Below, one piece after another: positions 1 to 8,336 of a stretch of DNA of 64,000 bases. This DNA comes from Prochlorococcus sp. AG-424-P23 (GTDB lineage: Bacteria > Cyanobacteriota > Cyanobacteriia > PCC-6307 > Cyanobiaceae): positions 1-64,000 of the forward strand of contig QCNK01000004.1 in assembly GCA_003210135.1 (NCBI GenBank), in the 5' to 3' direction. How positions within the stretch are numbered: position 1 is the stretch's first letter; each line of letters opens with the position of its first letter. The position numbers were made by a program, and so were the translations under genes. A model generated the notes under the pieces. The model ran no database searches. It had not been told where the DNA came from and worked only from the letters and a program-made list of their open reading frames with translations.

Positions 1-375
1 GTATCAGAAAAAGTGGATTTATTTTTTGATGAAGAAAATGATGATTGGAATGATGAGAATTTTTATGATGATCAAAGCGATATTAAGACATTTTCCAGAG
101 AATCAAATTCTTATGAATCTACTACAAAGTATTCAAAAAGACCTTTAGAAGCAATATCTTTAAGGCAACCAAAAAATTTACAGACAACTGAGCAAAAAAA
201 ATTACCCTATGTGAAAGAGAGTAAGGATGAAGATTGGCCAGATGAAATGGATTTCAAAGTTGAAAGATGGCAAAGAGCTTCAGAAAATGAGAATAATACT
301 TCGAGAGATCAATCAATCCAACAAGTTCAATCAAAATCAAGAAATCTTCCCAGATCAAGAAGAAGAAGAGTATAG
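1..375 (+). CDS. C-terminal part of a Ycf66-like acidic/basic tail protein (5' end outside window)
   Basis: The reading frame is open from base 1 and ends with TAG at 373-375, so the gene begins upstream. Only about 124 residues are visible. They are hydrophilic and low in complexity: an Asp/Glu/Asn-rich start, then a DWPDEMDFKVERWQR segment, then a Ser/Gln-rich stretch and a terminus of PRSRRRRV. No catalytic domain is present. Ycf66 proteins of cyanobacteria and plastids have N-terminal membrane helices followed by a charged, variable tail of this kind, so I infer a Ycf66 tail, but the diagnostic N-terminus is missing. The 3' end overlaps the convergent chorismate-lyase gene by 21 bases. 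That this is coding is likely; the family name is tentative. Confidence 0.5.
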   Translation, partial: VSEKVDLFFDEENDDWNDENFYDDQSDIKTFSRESNSYESTTKYSKRPLEAISLRQPKNLQTTEQKKLPYVKESKDEDWPDEMDFKVERWQRASENENNTSRDQSIQQVQSKSRNLPRSRRRRV

Positions 376-897
376 TTTGGTAAATTCTTTAATTCCTGAA
401 TAACCCAGTAAAGTTTCTAAATTTGGATTGAAAACCTCCCTTATAATTGTTAAGGGTTTTTTGTCTCGAAAAAATCTGTAATTTCTTGACCAGAATGGAC
501 CTTTAAAGCAAAATTGATCTTCTAACCATTTTGCATTGACAAGTGAAATACGATCCACTTCTCTAAATAATTCTGATCTGTCTTGCGTCAAATTCTTCCA
601 AATTGGCTCTTCTTTGGCTTTTAAATTTTCATTCACTTGATCTGCATTCCACCAACTTTCTGCCCATGCTAGGTTTTTATTATTGCTTTTGATCCATACC
701 TGTCTTCTAATTAAAGGTCCATTTAACTGATTCAATTCTTTAGGGCCTTCTTTAGTGGATAGAGGATCTAATTGCATAGAAATTAATTTAATTTTTGTCT
801 CTTGATTAGTTAAAAGTTGCAGATGTCTAGTTGGACTTCCATCCCCAAGCAGCATTAATTTCCATGGGCCAGATATTTTTGGTAGTGAATTCTTCAC
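355..897 (-). CDS. Chorismate pyruvate-lyase-like protein (DUF98 / Ycf21 family)
   Basis: Converts chorismate to 4-hydroxybenzoate and pyruvate. In cyanobacteria this feeds plastoquinone head-group synthesis (established for the family). The 180-residue product shows the family signatures LMLLGDGSPTRHL near the N-terminus, TQDRSELFREVD in the middle and GPFWSRNYRFFR followed by IREVFNP near the C-terminus. The first usable start is GTG at 897. However, the frame stays open upstream to about 966 and encodes family-like sequence (SPKILWEEKASNFL), so translation may begin earlier at a non-standard codon such as CTG at 960. It lies downstream of mnmG on the same strand and may be co-transcribed. 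Confidence 0.82.
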   Translation of the reverse strand: MKNSLPKISGPWKLMLLGDGSPTRHLQLLTNQETKIKLISMQLDPLSTKEGPKELNQLNGPLIRRQVWIKSNNKNLAWAESWWNADQVNENLKAKEEPIWKNLTQDRSELFREVDRISLVNAKWLEDQFCFKGPFWSRNYRFFRDKKPLTIIREVFNPNLETLLGYSGIKEFTKLYSSSS

Positions 898-978
898 TAA
901 AAAATTAGAGGCTTTTTCTTCCCATAAAATTTTTGGAGAGTTAAAAAGTTTATTATTCAGTGCTCTAACGGAGTGCTT

Positions 979-2946
979 TTAAGATGATAACTTTTTTTTA
1001 CCAAAAATATTTGCCTTATCTTTTTTTATCTCTCTTATTTTTAGCCAAACAAGTAAAGCAGTTAAATCAGCTTTGCTAACCCCAGGAATTTTTGAAGCAT
1101 CACCAAAATTTTTTGGCTTTATCTTATTCAAATTTTCTCTAGCTTCTAAAGATAATGTATCTATCTTTTCATAATTTATTTCTAGAGGCAGAGATTTACA
1201 GCTTTGACGATTTATTTGTTCAATGTTGTTTTTTTGTCTTTTAAGATAACCCTCGTATTTAATATCTATTTCAACACCTTCTTGTATTGAAGAAGCTATA
1301 TTTTTTTCAGTCAAATTATATTTAATTAAATCTGAATAATGAAAGTTTGGTCTTTTTAAGAGTTCTTTCAAAGTTATTGAGCCTTTGATTTTTGATCCCG
1401 TGGCTAATTCTAGTTTTTTTGATATTTCATCCGTGTTTTTTAATCGAGTGTTTTTTAATCTTAATTTCTCTTCTTCAAGGAGTTTCATTTTTTCTTTATA
1501 GACCGACCATCTTTTCTCATCAATTAACCCTATTTCATAACCTAATGGGGTTAATCGCCTATCTGCATTATCTCCCCTAAGGGTCAACCTATATTCACTC
1601 CTGCTAGTGAGAACTCTGTATGGTTCTTTGAGATCTTTGGTAATTAAATCATTGATCATTGTTCCTATATAACTGCTTTCTCTGGTGAAGATTATTGGGT
1701 CTTTTTTGTTTAGTTTTCTTGTAGCATTGACTCCTGCAACTAACCCTTGTGCTGCTGCTTCTTCATAACCAGTAGTCCCATTAATTTGTCCGGCGCTAAA
1801 TAAATATTCAATTTCTTTCGTTTCGAGTGATGTTTGGAGCTGCGTTGCAGGTATATAGTCATACTCTACAGCATATGCTGGACGCAACATTTTACATTCA
1901 CTTAATCCAGGTAAGGTTCTTAAAAGTTCTAATTGAATATTTTCGGGTAAACCTGTAGAAAATCCTTGCACATATATTTCAGGAGTATTAATTCCTTCTG
2001 GTTCTAAGAAAATTTGATGTGATTCTTTATCAGCAAATTTAACGATTTTATCTTCAATAGAAGGACAATATCTTGGCCCCTTACTATCAATAAAACCGCC
2101 GTAAATGGGAGTTAAATGTAAATTGTCTCGAATTAGTTGATGTGTTTCGGTAGTTGTTCTTGTGATGTGACAACTAACTTGGGGCATATTATTTTTTATA
2201 TCTGGGTCAAAAGAAAAATATTTATCTGCTGCAGTACTTGGTTGTATATCTAATTCATCAAAAATGATACTTCTTTTATCAACTCTTGCTGGAGTTCCTG
2301 TTTTTAAACGTTCTGTTTTGATACCAATTTCGTGTAAATTTTGAGTAAGTCCTTTTGCTGCTTGTTCGCCCGACCTACCAGCTGACATTGATTTATTTCC
2401 TATCCATATTCTTCCTTCTAAGAACGTGCCAGCTGTGATGATAACTGATCTAGATGAGTAATAACTACCAAAGAAAGTCCTTACACCCTTTATTCTTTTT
2501 TTTAAGATTTTTTTTGAGTTCAATCCAATTTCTTCAGTTTTTGCAATATCCAGTTCAGTAATCATTGCTTCTTTTAAAGACAAATTATCTGTATTTTGTA
2601 GTATTTCAATCATCCTTTTTGAGTATTCTCTTTTATCTGTTTGAGCTCTTAATGCCCATACAGCTGGGCCTCTACTTCCATTTAATATTCTTTTTTGTAT
2701 AGCTGTTTCATCAGCTAATTTACCAATAATTCCACCTAATGCATCAACTTCATGTACCAACTGACTTTTTGCCGGCCCGCCAACTGCAGGGTTGCAAGGT
2801 TGCCAGGCAATCCTATCTAAATTGATTGTAAATAAGGCTGTAGAAAATCCTAATTTTGCTGTTGTTATAGCTGCTTCGCATCCTGCATGTCCTCCTCCAA
2901 TAACGATGACGTCAAAAGATTCATTTGTTGAGTGATTATCATGCAT
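979..2946 (-). CDS. mnmG: tRNA uridine 5-carboxymethylaminomethyl modification enzyme MnmG (GidA)
   Basis: FAD-dependent partner of MnmE. It installs the 5-carboxymethylaminomethyl group on the wobble uridine of tRNAs in the cytoplasm. The 655-residue length is normal for the long form. The FAD dinucleotide-binding motif [14 protein letters not shown] lies at about residues 14-27. The family signatures [11 protein letters not shown] and [16 protein letters not shown] follow in the middle. The C-terminal helical domain, which contacts MnmE and tRNA, is present and ends KKKLSS. The gene lies 12 bases downstream of dnaB on the same strand, so a dnaB-mnmG-chorismate lyase transcript is plausible. 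mnmE is not in the window. Confidence 0.97.
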   Translation of the reverse strand: MHDNHSTNESFDVIVIGGGHAGCEAAITTAKLGFSTALFTINLDRIAWQPCNPAVGGPAKSQLVHEVDALGGIIGKLADETAIQKRILNGSRGPAVWALRAQTDKREYSKRMIEILQNTDNLSLKEAMITELDIAKTEEIGLNSKKILKKRIKGVRTFFGSYYSSRSVIITAGTFLEGRIWIGNKSMSAGRSGEQAAKGLTQNLHEIGIKTERLKTGTPARVDKRSIIFDELDIQPSTAADKYFSFDPDIKNNMPQVSCHITRTTTETHQLIRDNLHLTPIYGGFIDSKGPRYCPSIEDKIVKFADKESHQIFLEPEGINTPEIYVQGFSTGLPENIQLELLRTLPGLSECKMLRPAYAVEYDYIPATQLQTSLETKEIEYLFSAGQINGTTGYEEAAAQGLVAGVNATRKLNKKDPIIFTRESSYIGTMINDLITKDLKEPYRVLTSRSEYRLTLRGDNADRRLTPLGYEIGLIDEKRWSVYKEKMKLLEEEKLRLKNTRLKNTDEISKKLELATGSKIKGSITLKELLKRPNFHYSDLIKYNLTEKNIASSIQEGVEIDIKYEGYLKRQKNNIEQINRQSCKSLPLEINYEKIDTLSLEARENLNKIKPKNFGDASKIPGVSKADLTALLVWLKIREIKKDKANIFGKKKLSS

Positions 2947-2958
2947 TTTAGGAGCGAT

Positions 2959-4341
2959 TTAATTAGCTAAATTCCTAAATCTCGTAAATTGAGGTTCAAA
3001 TAATAATTTAACAGTTCCTACGGGTCCATTTCTATGTTTAGTGACAATGATTTCTGTAATTCCTCTATCTTCAGTCTCCGGATTATAGTATTCATCTCTA
3101 TAAATCATTAATACTAAATCTGCGTCTTGTTCAATAGATCCTGATTCTCTTAGATCACTTAACATTGGTCTTTTATTTGTTCTGGACTCAACCCCTCTAC
3201 TAAGCTGAGATAAAGCTACTACTGGTACTTTTAATTCTCTGGCCATGCTTTTAAGACCTCTTGTTATTCGTGAAAGTTCTTGCACTCTATTATCAGGGGT
3301 TGATCCTTCCATCAACTGCAGATAATCAATCACAATTAATCCCAGTTCTTTTTTTTGTTCAGCTATTAATCTTCTGCACAGAGATCTCATCTCTAGAACA
3401 CTTAAGTTAGGCTTGTCATCTATAAATATTGGTAATTGACCTAATGAATTGATACCTTCTCCGAGTAATGGCCATTCATCTTGCTGTAATCTTCCTGTTC
3501 TTAGCCTTCCACTTTCGATTCCCACTTCCATAGAGAGTAGTCTATATGTCAACTGTTCTTTACTCATCTCAAGGCTAAATACACACACAGGTAAATCTTG
3601 AGATTGTGCAACATTTTTAGCCAGATTAAGAACTATTGAAGTTTTTCCCATTGAAGGTCTTCCAGCAACAATTATTAAATCACTTCTTTGAAAACCTTGA
3701 GTCATTGCATCAAGATCATAGAAATTTACAGGAATTCCAGCTACTGAAGTACCTAATGATCTTGACTCTATTTCATTGAAAGTACTTGTAAGGATTTCAG
3801 CGGCTTGAGTCAGACCTTTTGAAGGTTTTTCTTGACTGATTTCAAATATTTTTTGCTCTGCTTTATCTAGAACTTCATTAGTATCTTGAGTTTGATCAAA
3901 ACCTAGTTGAACCACTTCATTTCCAGATCTGATAAGTTGCCTTCTCATGAATTTGTCGTTAATTAAATTAGCAACTTGTTCTATAGAAGCTGTAGAGGAA
4001 ACATTTTCAACTAGCTCTACAAGTTTGCTATTCCCTCCAATTTTTTCTAGTGATCCATTATCTGCCAACCAAGCACTCATTGATGTTAAATCAGTTGGTT
4101 TCCCCTGGGTATGTAACATTAATGCTGTTCTATAAATCTCTTGATGGGCATTTATATAAAAAGCTTCAGGTTTAATTAAATCTGCAATTCTTCCGATCGC
4201 GTCTGGATCAAGAAGTATGCCACCAAGAACAGCTTCCTCTGCTTGAACGTTTTGAGGAGGAACTAATCCAGCATTTTCACTATTAAAATCTTTTTTAAAA
4301 TTTTTATTTTGCCCATTATTTGGAAAAGGTACTGAAACCAT
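2959..4341 (-). CDS. dnaB: Replicative DNA helicase DnaB
   Basis: Hexameric 5'-3' helicase that unwinds DNA at the replication fork. The 460-residue product has the N-terminal DnaB domain (PPQNVQAEEAVLGGILLDPD at about residues 28-47), the linker, and a RecA-like C-terminal domain. The latter has Walker A GRPSMGKTS near residue 228, Walker B LIVIDYLQLM and the LSQLSRGVESR motif. There is no intein at the P-loop, although DnaB is a common intein host in cyanobacteria. It lies between rplI (58 bases upstream) and mnmG. The rplI-dnaB pairing is common in bacteria. Confidence 0.97.
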   Translation of the reverse strand: MVSVPFPNNGQNKNFKKDFNSENAGLVPPQNVQAEEAVLGGILLDPDAIGRIADLIKPEAFYINAHQEIYRTALMLHTQGKPTDLTSMSAWLADNGSLEKIGGNSKLVELVENVSSTASIEQVANLINDKFMRRQLIRSGNEVVQLGFDQTQDTNEVLDKAEQKIFEISQEKPSKGLTQAAEILTSTFNEIESRSLGTSVAGIPVNFYDLDAMTQGFQRSDLIIVAGRPSMGKTSIVLNLAKNVAQSQDLPVCVFSLEMSKEQLTYRLLSMEVGIESGRLRTGRLQQDEWPLLGEGINSLGQLPIFIDDKPNLSVLEMRSLCRRLIAEQKKELGLIVIDYLQLMEGSTPDNRVQELSRITRGLKSMARELKVPVVALSQLSRGVESRTNKRPMLSDLRESGSIEQDADLVLMIYRDEYYNPETEDRGITEIIVTKHRNGPVGTVKLLFEPQFTRFRNLAN

Positions 4342-4399
4342 ATCTTTAATTGCTTAGATATATACTCTGGCTACTTTTCAAAATAATGCAACAAATTGA

Positions 4400-4855
4400 T
4401 TAACTTGTTACTTCAATATTTACTTCTGCATTTACTTCTGGATGTAATTTTATTTTTGCAGTAAAGGAACCTAAATTATGAATATCAGGAACAGTAATAT
4501 TTCTTCTATCAATTTCTTTTTTAGTAGCCGCTTCTATCGCTTCGGCAACATCACCATTGGTAACTGTTCCAAAAAGGACTCCATCTTCTCCAACCTGTTT
4601 TTTGATAGTGAACCTACCTATTGTAGATAATGCAGTTTTAAAATCTAAAGCTTCTTGCTTTAATTTATCAGCAGCGATTTTTTCTTTTTCTTTCTTCCTT
4701 TCAATTTGTTTAAGGACAGCTGGTGTTACATTCATTGCCTTGCCATAAGGTAATAGAAAATTTCTTGCGTATCCAGGTGCTACTTCAACTAGATCTCCTT
4801 CTTTACCCAGTGATGCAATTGATTCAGTTAATGCGACTTGTACTCTTTTAGCCAT
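4400..4855 (-). CDS. rplI: 50S ribosomal protein L9
   Basis: Large-subunit protein bL9, with an N-terminal rRNA-binding domain, a long connecting helix and a C-terminal domain. The start at 4855 gives [20 protein letters not shown], which matches the usual start of L9. An in-frame ATG five codons upstream (4870) would add MFNIF and is less likely. The length is 151 residues, normal for the family. The signature [21 protein letters not shown] lies near residues 20-40. It is 20 bases downstream of the desaturase gene and upstream of dnaB, all on the minus strand. Confidence 0.96.
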   Translation of the reverse strand: MAKRVQVALTESIASLGKEGDLVEVAPGYARNFLLPYGKAMNVTPAVLKQIERKKEKEKIAADKLKQEALDFKTALSTIGRFTIKKQVGEDGVLFGTVTNGDVAEAIEAATKKEIDRRNITVPDIHNLGSFTAKIKLHPEVNAEVNIEVTS

Positions 4856-4875
4856 GAAAATATTAAACAATATAG

Positions 4876-5814
4876 TTAATAATACGACCTAGAGGGTAAC
4901 TTTATTTTTTTTGCAAGACCAAATTTCGCAAGAATCTTAATATGTTCCCATGTTATATCTATCTGACCTCTAAATAATCCCTGTTTTGCAGAATTGGGAA
5001 ATGCATGATGATTGTTATGCCAACCTTCTCCAAAGGTTAATGCAGCAACCCACGCATTATTTTTAGATGAGTCACCACTTTCAAATGGTGCCTTACCCCA
5101 ACAATGCGTCGCGGAGTTTACTAGCCAAGTTATGTGATAAACAACCACAAGCCTCAATGGGATTCCCCAAAGGACTAGAGCCCATCCTCCAACTCCTAAT
5201 TTTTGACCTATTGCGTACAAAGAAAGTCCAATAGGAATTTGTAAGAGTAAAAAATATTTATTTAAAAATCTATAGTATGGATCCTTAATTAAATCTGCAC
5301 TTAGTTTTGGAACAGCTTTTAGTGCTTCAACGTCTTTAAACATCCAACCCATATGACTCCACCAAAACCCTTTTTTACTATTGTGATGATCTACTTCAGT
5401 ATCTGAAAAAGAGTGGTGATGCCTATGTAAACCTACCCAATCTATCGGTCCATGCTGGCAACTTATAGCTCCACAGGTAGCAAAAAATCTTTCTAACCAT
5501 CTTGGTACAACGAACGATCTGTGTGATAACAATCTGTGATATCCAAGGGTGACTCCTAAACAAGCAGTTACCCAGTAAAAAAATAATAATGAAGTGACTG
5601 CAGGGAGACTCCAAAATTTTGGTTGTAAAGCTACAAGGGAAAGAATATGTATTGCAACCATAAAGACTATTGTTCCCCACGTTTTATGTAGTCTTGGAGG
5701 ATATCTTTTTGAATGACTGGAAGGTTCCAGTAATTTTTCTGAGAGTTCTATAACTTTTTCAGTTGGAACAGGTTTTTTTAATTTTGCTGTTTCTTGGAAA
5801 ATTACTGAATTCAT
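4876..5814 (-). CDS. desC: Acyl-lipid delta-9 fatty-acid desaturase (DesC type)
   Basis: Membrane di-iron enzyme that introduces a double bond into acyl chains of membrane lipids, with ferredoxin as electron donor in cyanobacteria. It sets membrane fluidity. The 312-residue protein has several hydrophobic segments and the three histidine boxes of delta-9 desaturases: HRLLSH at 93-98, HRHHH at 130-134 and HNNHH at 266-270. The exact regiospecificity or sn-position preference (DesC1 or DesC2) cannot be read from the sequence. It is divergent from the HTH-like gene at 5890, with only 75 bases between them. rplI follows on the same strand. Confidence 0.9.
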   Translation of the reverse strand: MNSVIFQETAKLKKPVPTEKVIELSEKLLEPSSHSKRYPPRLHKTWGTIVFMVAIHILSLVALQPKFWSLPAVTSLLFFYWVTACLGVTLGYHRLLSHRSFVVPRWLERFFATCGAISCQHGPIDWVGLHRHHHSFSDTEVDHHNSKKGFWWSHMGWMFKDVEALKAVPKLSADLIKDPYYRFLNKYFLLLQIPIGLSLYAIGQKLGVGGWALVLWGIPLRLVVVYHITWLVNSATHCWGKAPFESGDSSKNNAWVAALTFGEGWHNNHHAFPNSAKQGLFRGQIDITWEHIKILAKFGLAKKIKLPSRSYY

Positions 5815-5889
5815 GATATTGAAATACTATTTTCAAAATTACCGATATGTAATATTATCATACTATACTATTGATAAGATTGATTATCT

Positions 5890-6588
5890 GTGAGTCTCGG
5901 ATATCGCGATAAATTATCTAGAGGTCGAAGGGCTATGGCTCATTTGATACACCTCTGGCATGAAAGAAATGGTTGGTCTCACAGAGTATTGCCATTACTT
6001 TCAGAAGTTCTTGATTTAGGTAAAGTTCATAATTCGCAAATTTCTAATCTTAGAAATGGGAAGTTATCTTCGCCAGGCCCTGAAGTTTTTCTTGCTTTAG
6101 CTCAAGTTAATACGATTCTTGATCAAGGCATTGAAAAAATCAGGGATCGTTTTGAAAGTGATTACCCAGAGTTATGGAAATCTTTGGAAGAGTCTGCATT
6201 ACCCCTAAAAAATGATTCTGGTGATCCATTGTCGGCCGGGGAGTTATTCGAGATATTTTCAGGATTAAAACCTTTACCTTCATCCTTTGACTGGTACATA
6301 GAAGATGAAGAAGCCTCTGCTTTAAGTGATGCTCTTTCAGTGCATTTTTGTCAGAATAAGGCTTGGAGATCATGTAAAATGCAGGTAATGGAGGCCTATG
6401 CTGTCAATAAATCTGCCCGCAGAGAACGTTTTGCTGAGGTAATTGCAGGAATTAGAGATTATACGGCAGAAGAATTAGATGGAGAACTTCTTGATTTATA
6501 TGAGGCTTCAAAAAAACTTTCTTATTTTCATGGTAGAGGACCTAATGCTTTCCTCGTAGAATTAAGAAATTTAGCTTCTGAAAAATAA
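5890..6588 (+). CDS. Conserved hypothetical protein with an XRE-like helix-turn-helix segment
   Basis: I do not recognise a characterised family. The 232-residue product is soluble and largely helical. It starts at GTG 5890 and has no signal peptide. Residues about 50-75 (SQISNLRNGKLSSPGPEVF) look like the recognition helix and following helix of an XRE-type DNA-binding fold. An acidic middle (FDWYIEDEEASALSD) and a helical C-terminus follow. It is divergent from the desaturase gene with a 75-base shared upstream region, and 18 bases upstream of the PLP lyase gene. A role in regulating either neighbour is inference only. An alternative is an RNA-binding or nucleoid protein. Confidence 0.8.
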   Translation: MSLGYRDKLSRGRRAMAHLIHLWHERNGWSHRVLPLLSEVLDLGKVHNSQISNLRNGKLSSPGPEVFLALAQVNTILDQGIEKIRDRFESDYPELWKSLEESALPLKNDSGDPLSAGELFEIFSGLKPLPSSFDWYIEDEEASALSDALSVHFCQNKAWRSCKMQVMEAYAVNKSARRERFAEVIAGIRDYTAEELDGELLDLYEASKKLSYFHGRGPNAFLVELRNLASEK

Positions 6589-6606
6589 CATGAATTTTCA
6601 TAATAA

Positions 6607-7899
6607 ATGACTCTTGACAATAACTTAAAACTGGCTGAAAACGCTGTTCTTTCTGTTGAAGAGAGTTTAAGTAAAGTTTTCCAAGAAAGGTCTAATCAGG
6701 TTTTCCAGAAATTAGAAAATATTTTGACAATTTTTAAGGAAGAAAAAGTTTCTACTAGTCATTTCAATCAATCTTCTGGTAGTGGTCATGATGATATATC
6801 TAGAGAAAAAATTGATGCGGTTTTTGCAAGATTGTTTCTTGCTGAAAAGGCTGCTGTGAGGATGCAATTTGTAAGTGGAACGCATGCAATAAGTTCTGTC
6901 TTATTTGGAATTCTTAGACCTGGAGATTTAATGTTATCTCTTACAGGACAACCATATGACACTTTAGAAGAAGTCATAGGAATAAGGGGAGGAGGTAAAG
7001 GCTCACTTAAAGATTTTGAGATTGAATATAAGCAAATAAATATCTGCGATAATTTTGATTCTTTTGAAGAAAAAATTGTTCATTCTTTTAAAGAAAATAC
7101 ATGCAAATTAGTATTCATACAAAAAAGTTGTGGATATAGTTGGAGAAAGTCTCTTACGAATAATCAGATAGAGAAAATTTGTAGTCTTATTCATTCTCTT
7201 GATCCTAACTGTATATGTTTTGTTGATAACTGTTATGGGGAGCTTGTTGAAGATAGTGAACCAATTTCTAAAGGGGCCAATATAATTGCTGGATCATTGA
7301 TTAAAAATTTGGGAGGAACAATTGTTCCTACTGGTGGTTACGTTGCAGGAGATGCAGAGTTGGTTGAGATGGCATGTTCTAGATTAACCTCACCAGGTGT
7401 TGGTTCTTCTGCAGGAATAAATTTTGGACTAGGAAGATTAATTTTGCAGGGTTTGTTTTTAGCACCACAAATTGTTCACGAATCACTCAAAGGTGCTGAT
7501 TTGGTTGCAGCAGTCTTTAAAAATTTGGGATTTAAGGTTTTACCAGAGCCAGCAACTTATAGATCTGATCTTATTCAGTCAATAAGATTGAATAATCCTG
7601 ATCTGGTACAAAAAGTTTGTCAATCTTTTCAAAATTCTTCACCAGTAGATTCTTTTTTGAATGTTGTTCCATCATCAATGGATGGATATGATTCAAAATT
7701 ATTAATGGCAGGAGGTACCTTTATTGAAGGTAGTACAAGTGAATTTTCTGCTGATGCCCCTTTAAGAGATCCTTACAATATTTTTGTTCAAGGTGGTTCT
7801 CACATAGCTCACATCAAAATTGCATTAATTCGATTATTATCTGAATTATTAGAGGAAAAATTAATTTCAAAGGATTCTCTACTTCCTTTATCTACTTAA
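6607..7899 (+). CDS. PLP-dependent methionine gamma-lyase / aluminium-resistance family protein
   Basis: Fold-type I pyridoxal-phosphate enzyme of the Met_gamma_lyase (YnbB-like, 'aluminium resistance') family. Its physiological reaction is not well defined. The 430 residues contain the family motifs FVSGTHAIS (about 95-103), the glycine-rich IRGGGKGS, FVDNCYGE preceding the PLP lysine, and AGSLIKNLGGTIVPTGGYVAG, where K233 is the expected Schiff-base lysine. It ends two bases before gcvH, so it is probably translated from one transcript with gcvH and perhaps gcvP. The link to glycine cleavage may reflect amino-acid catabolism, but that is inference. Confidence 0.85.
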   Translation: MTLDNNLKLAENAVLSVEESLSKVFQERSNQVFQKLENILTIFKEEKVSTSHFNQSSGSGHDDISREKIDAVFARLFLAEKAAVRMQFVSGTHAISSVLFGILRPGDLMLSLTGQPYDTLEEVIGIRGGGKGSLKDFEIEYKQINICDNFDSFEEKIVHSFKENTCKLVFIQKSCGYSWRKSLTNNQIEKICSLIHSLDPNCICFVDNCYGELVEDSEPISKGANIIAGSLIKNLGGTIVPTGGYVAGDAELVEMACSRLTSPGVGSSAGINFGLGRLILQGLFLAPQIVHESLKGADLVAAVFKNLGFKVLPEPATYRSDLIQSIRLNNPDLVQKVCQSFQNSSPVDSFLNVVPSSMDGYDSKLLMAGGTFIEGSTSEFSADAPLRDPYNIFVQGGSHIAHIKIALIRLLSELLEEKLISKDSLLPLST

Positions 7900-7901
7900 T
7901 C

Positions 7902-8291
7902 ATGTCTTACAAGTTTCCAGACAACCTCAACTATGCTGATACTCATGAGTATGTCTTGGAAGAAAATGGATTATTAAAAATTGGAGTTAGTGAATTTGCT
8001 ATAGATCAATTAGGAGATATTGTTTTTGTTGAATTAGCTGATCAAGGGGCGAATTTAGAGAAAGGAGAGACTTTTGGAACAATAGAATCAGTTAAGGCCG
8101 TTGAGGAAGTCTATCTGCCTTTTTCAGGGGAAATAGTATCTGTAAATGAAAGTGTTATTGATAATCCTGAGCTTCTACAGAATGATCCGATTGGAGACGG
8201 TTGGTTAGTCATTTTGAAACCAGAATCAAAAGCATCAATTGCTGATTTGATGACTTCTGAGGAATATCAATCAAAGGTTGTACCAAAATAA
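7902..8291 (+). CDS. gcvH: Glycine cleavage system H protein
   Basis: Lipoyl carrier of the glycine decarboxylase complex. It shuttles the aminomethyl group from P-protein to T-protein and is reoxidised by L-protein. The 129-residue length is standard. The lipoyl-accepting lysine is K65 in IESVKAVEEVYLP. The N-terminus (YADTHEYV) and the C-terminal GDGWLVILKP are also typical. It begins two bases after the PLP lyase and lies 45 bases upstream of gcvP. gcvT is not in the window. Confidence 0.97.
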   Translation: MSYKFPDNLNYADTHEYVLEENGLLKIGVSEFAIDQLGDIVFVELADQGANLEKGETFGTIESVKAVEEVYLPFSGEIVSVNESVIDNPELLQNDPIGDGWLVILKPESKASIADLMTSEEYQSKVVPK

Positions 8292-8336
8292 GGCAAACTT
8301 TTTAAAAAGAGCTATTTTAAAGAAAAATATTTTAAT

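Noticed and set aside
2959..4341. Possible intein in dnaB (also looked for in dnaX, gyrB, ruvB)
   Set aside because: The P-loops are continuous and lengths are normal. No Cys/Ser-start, His-Asn-end intein blocks are visible in any of them.
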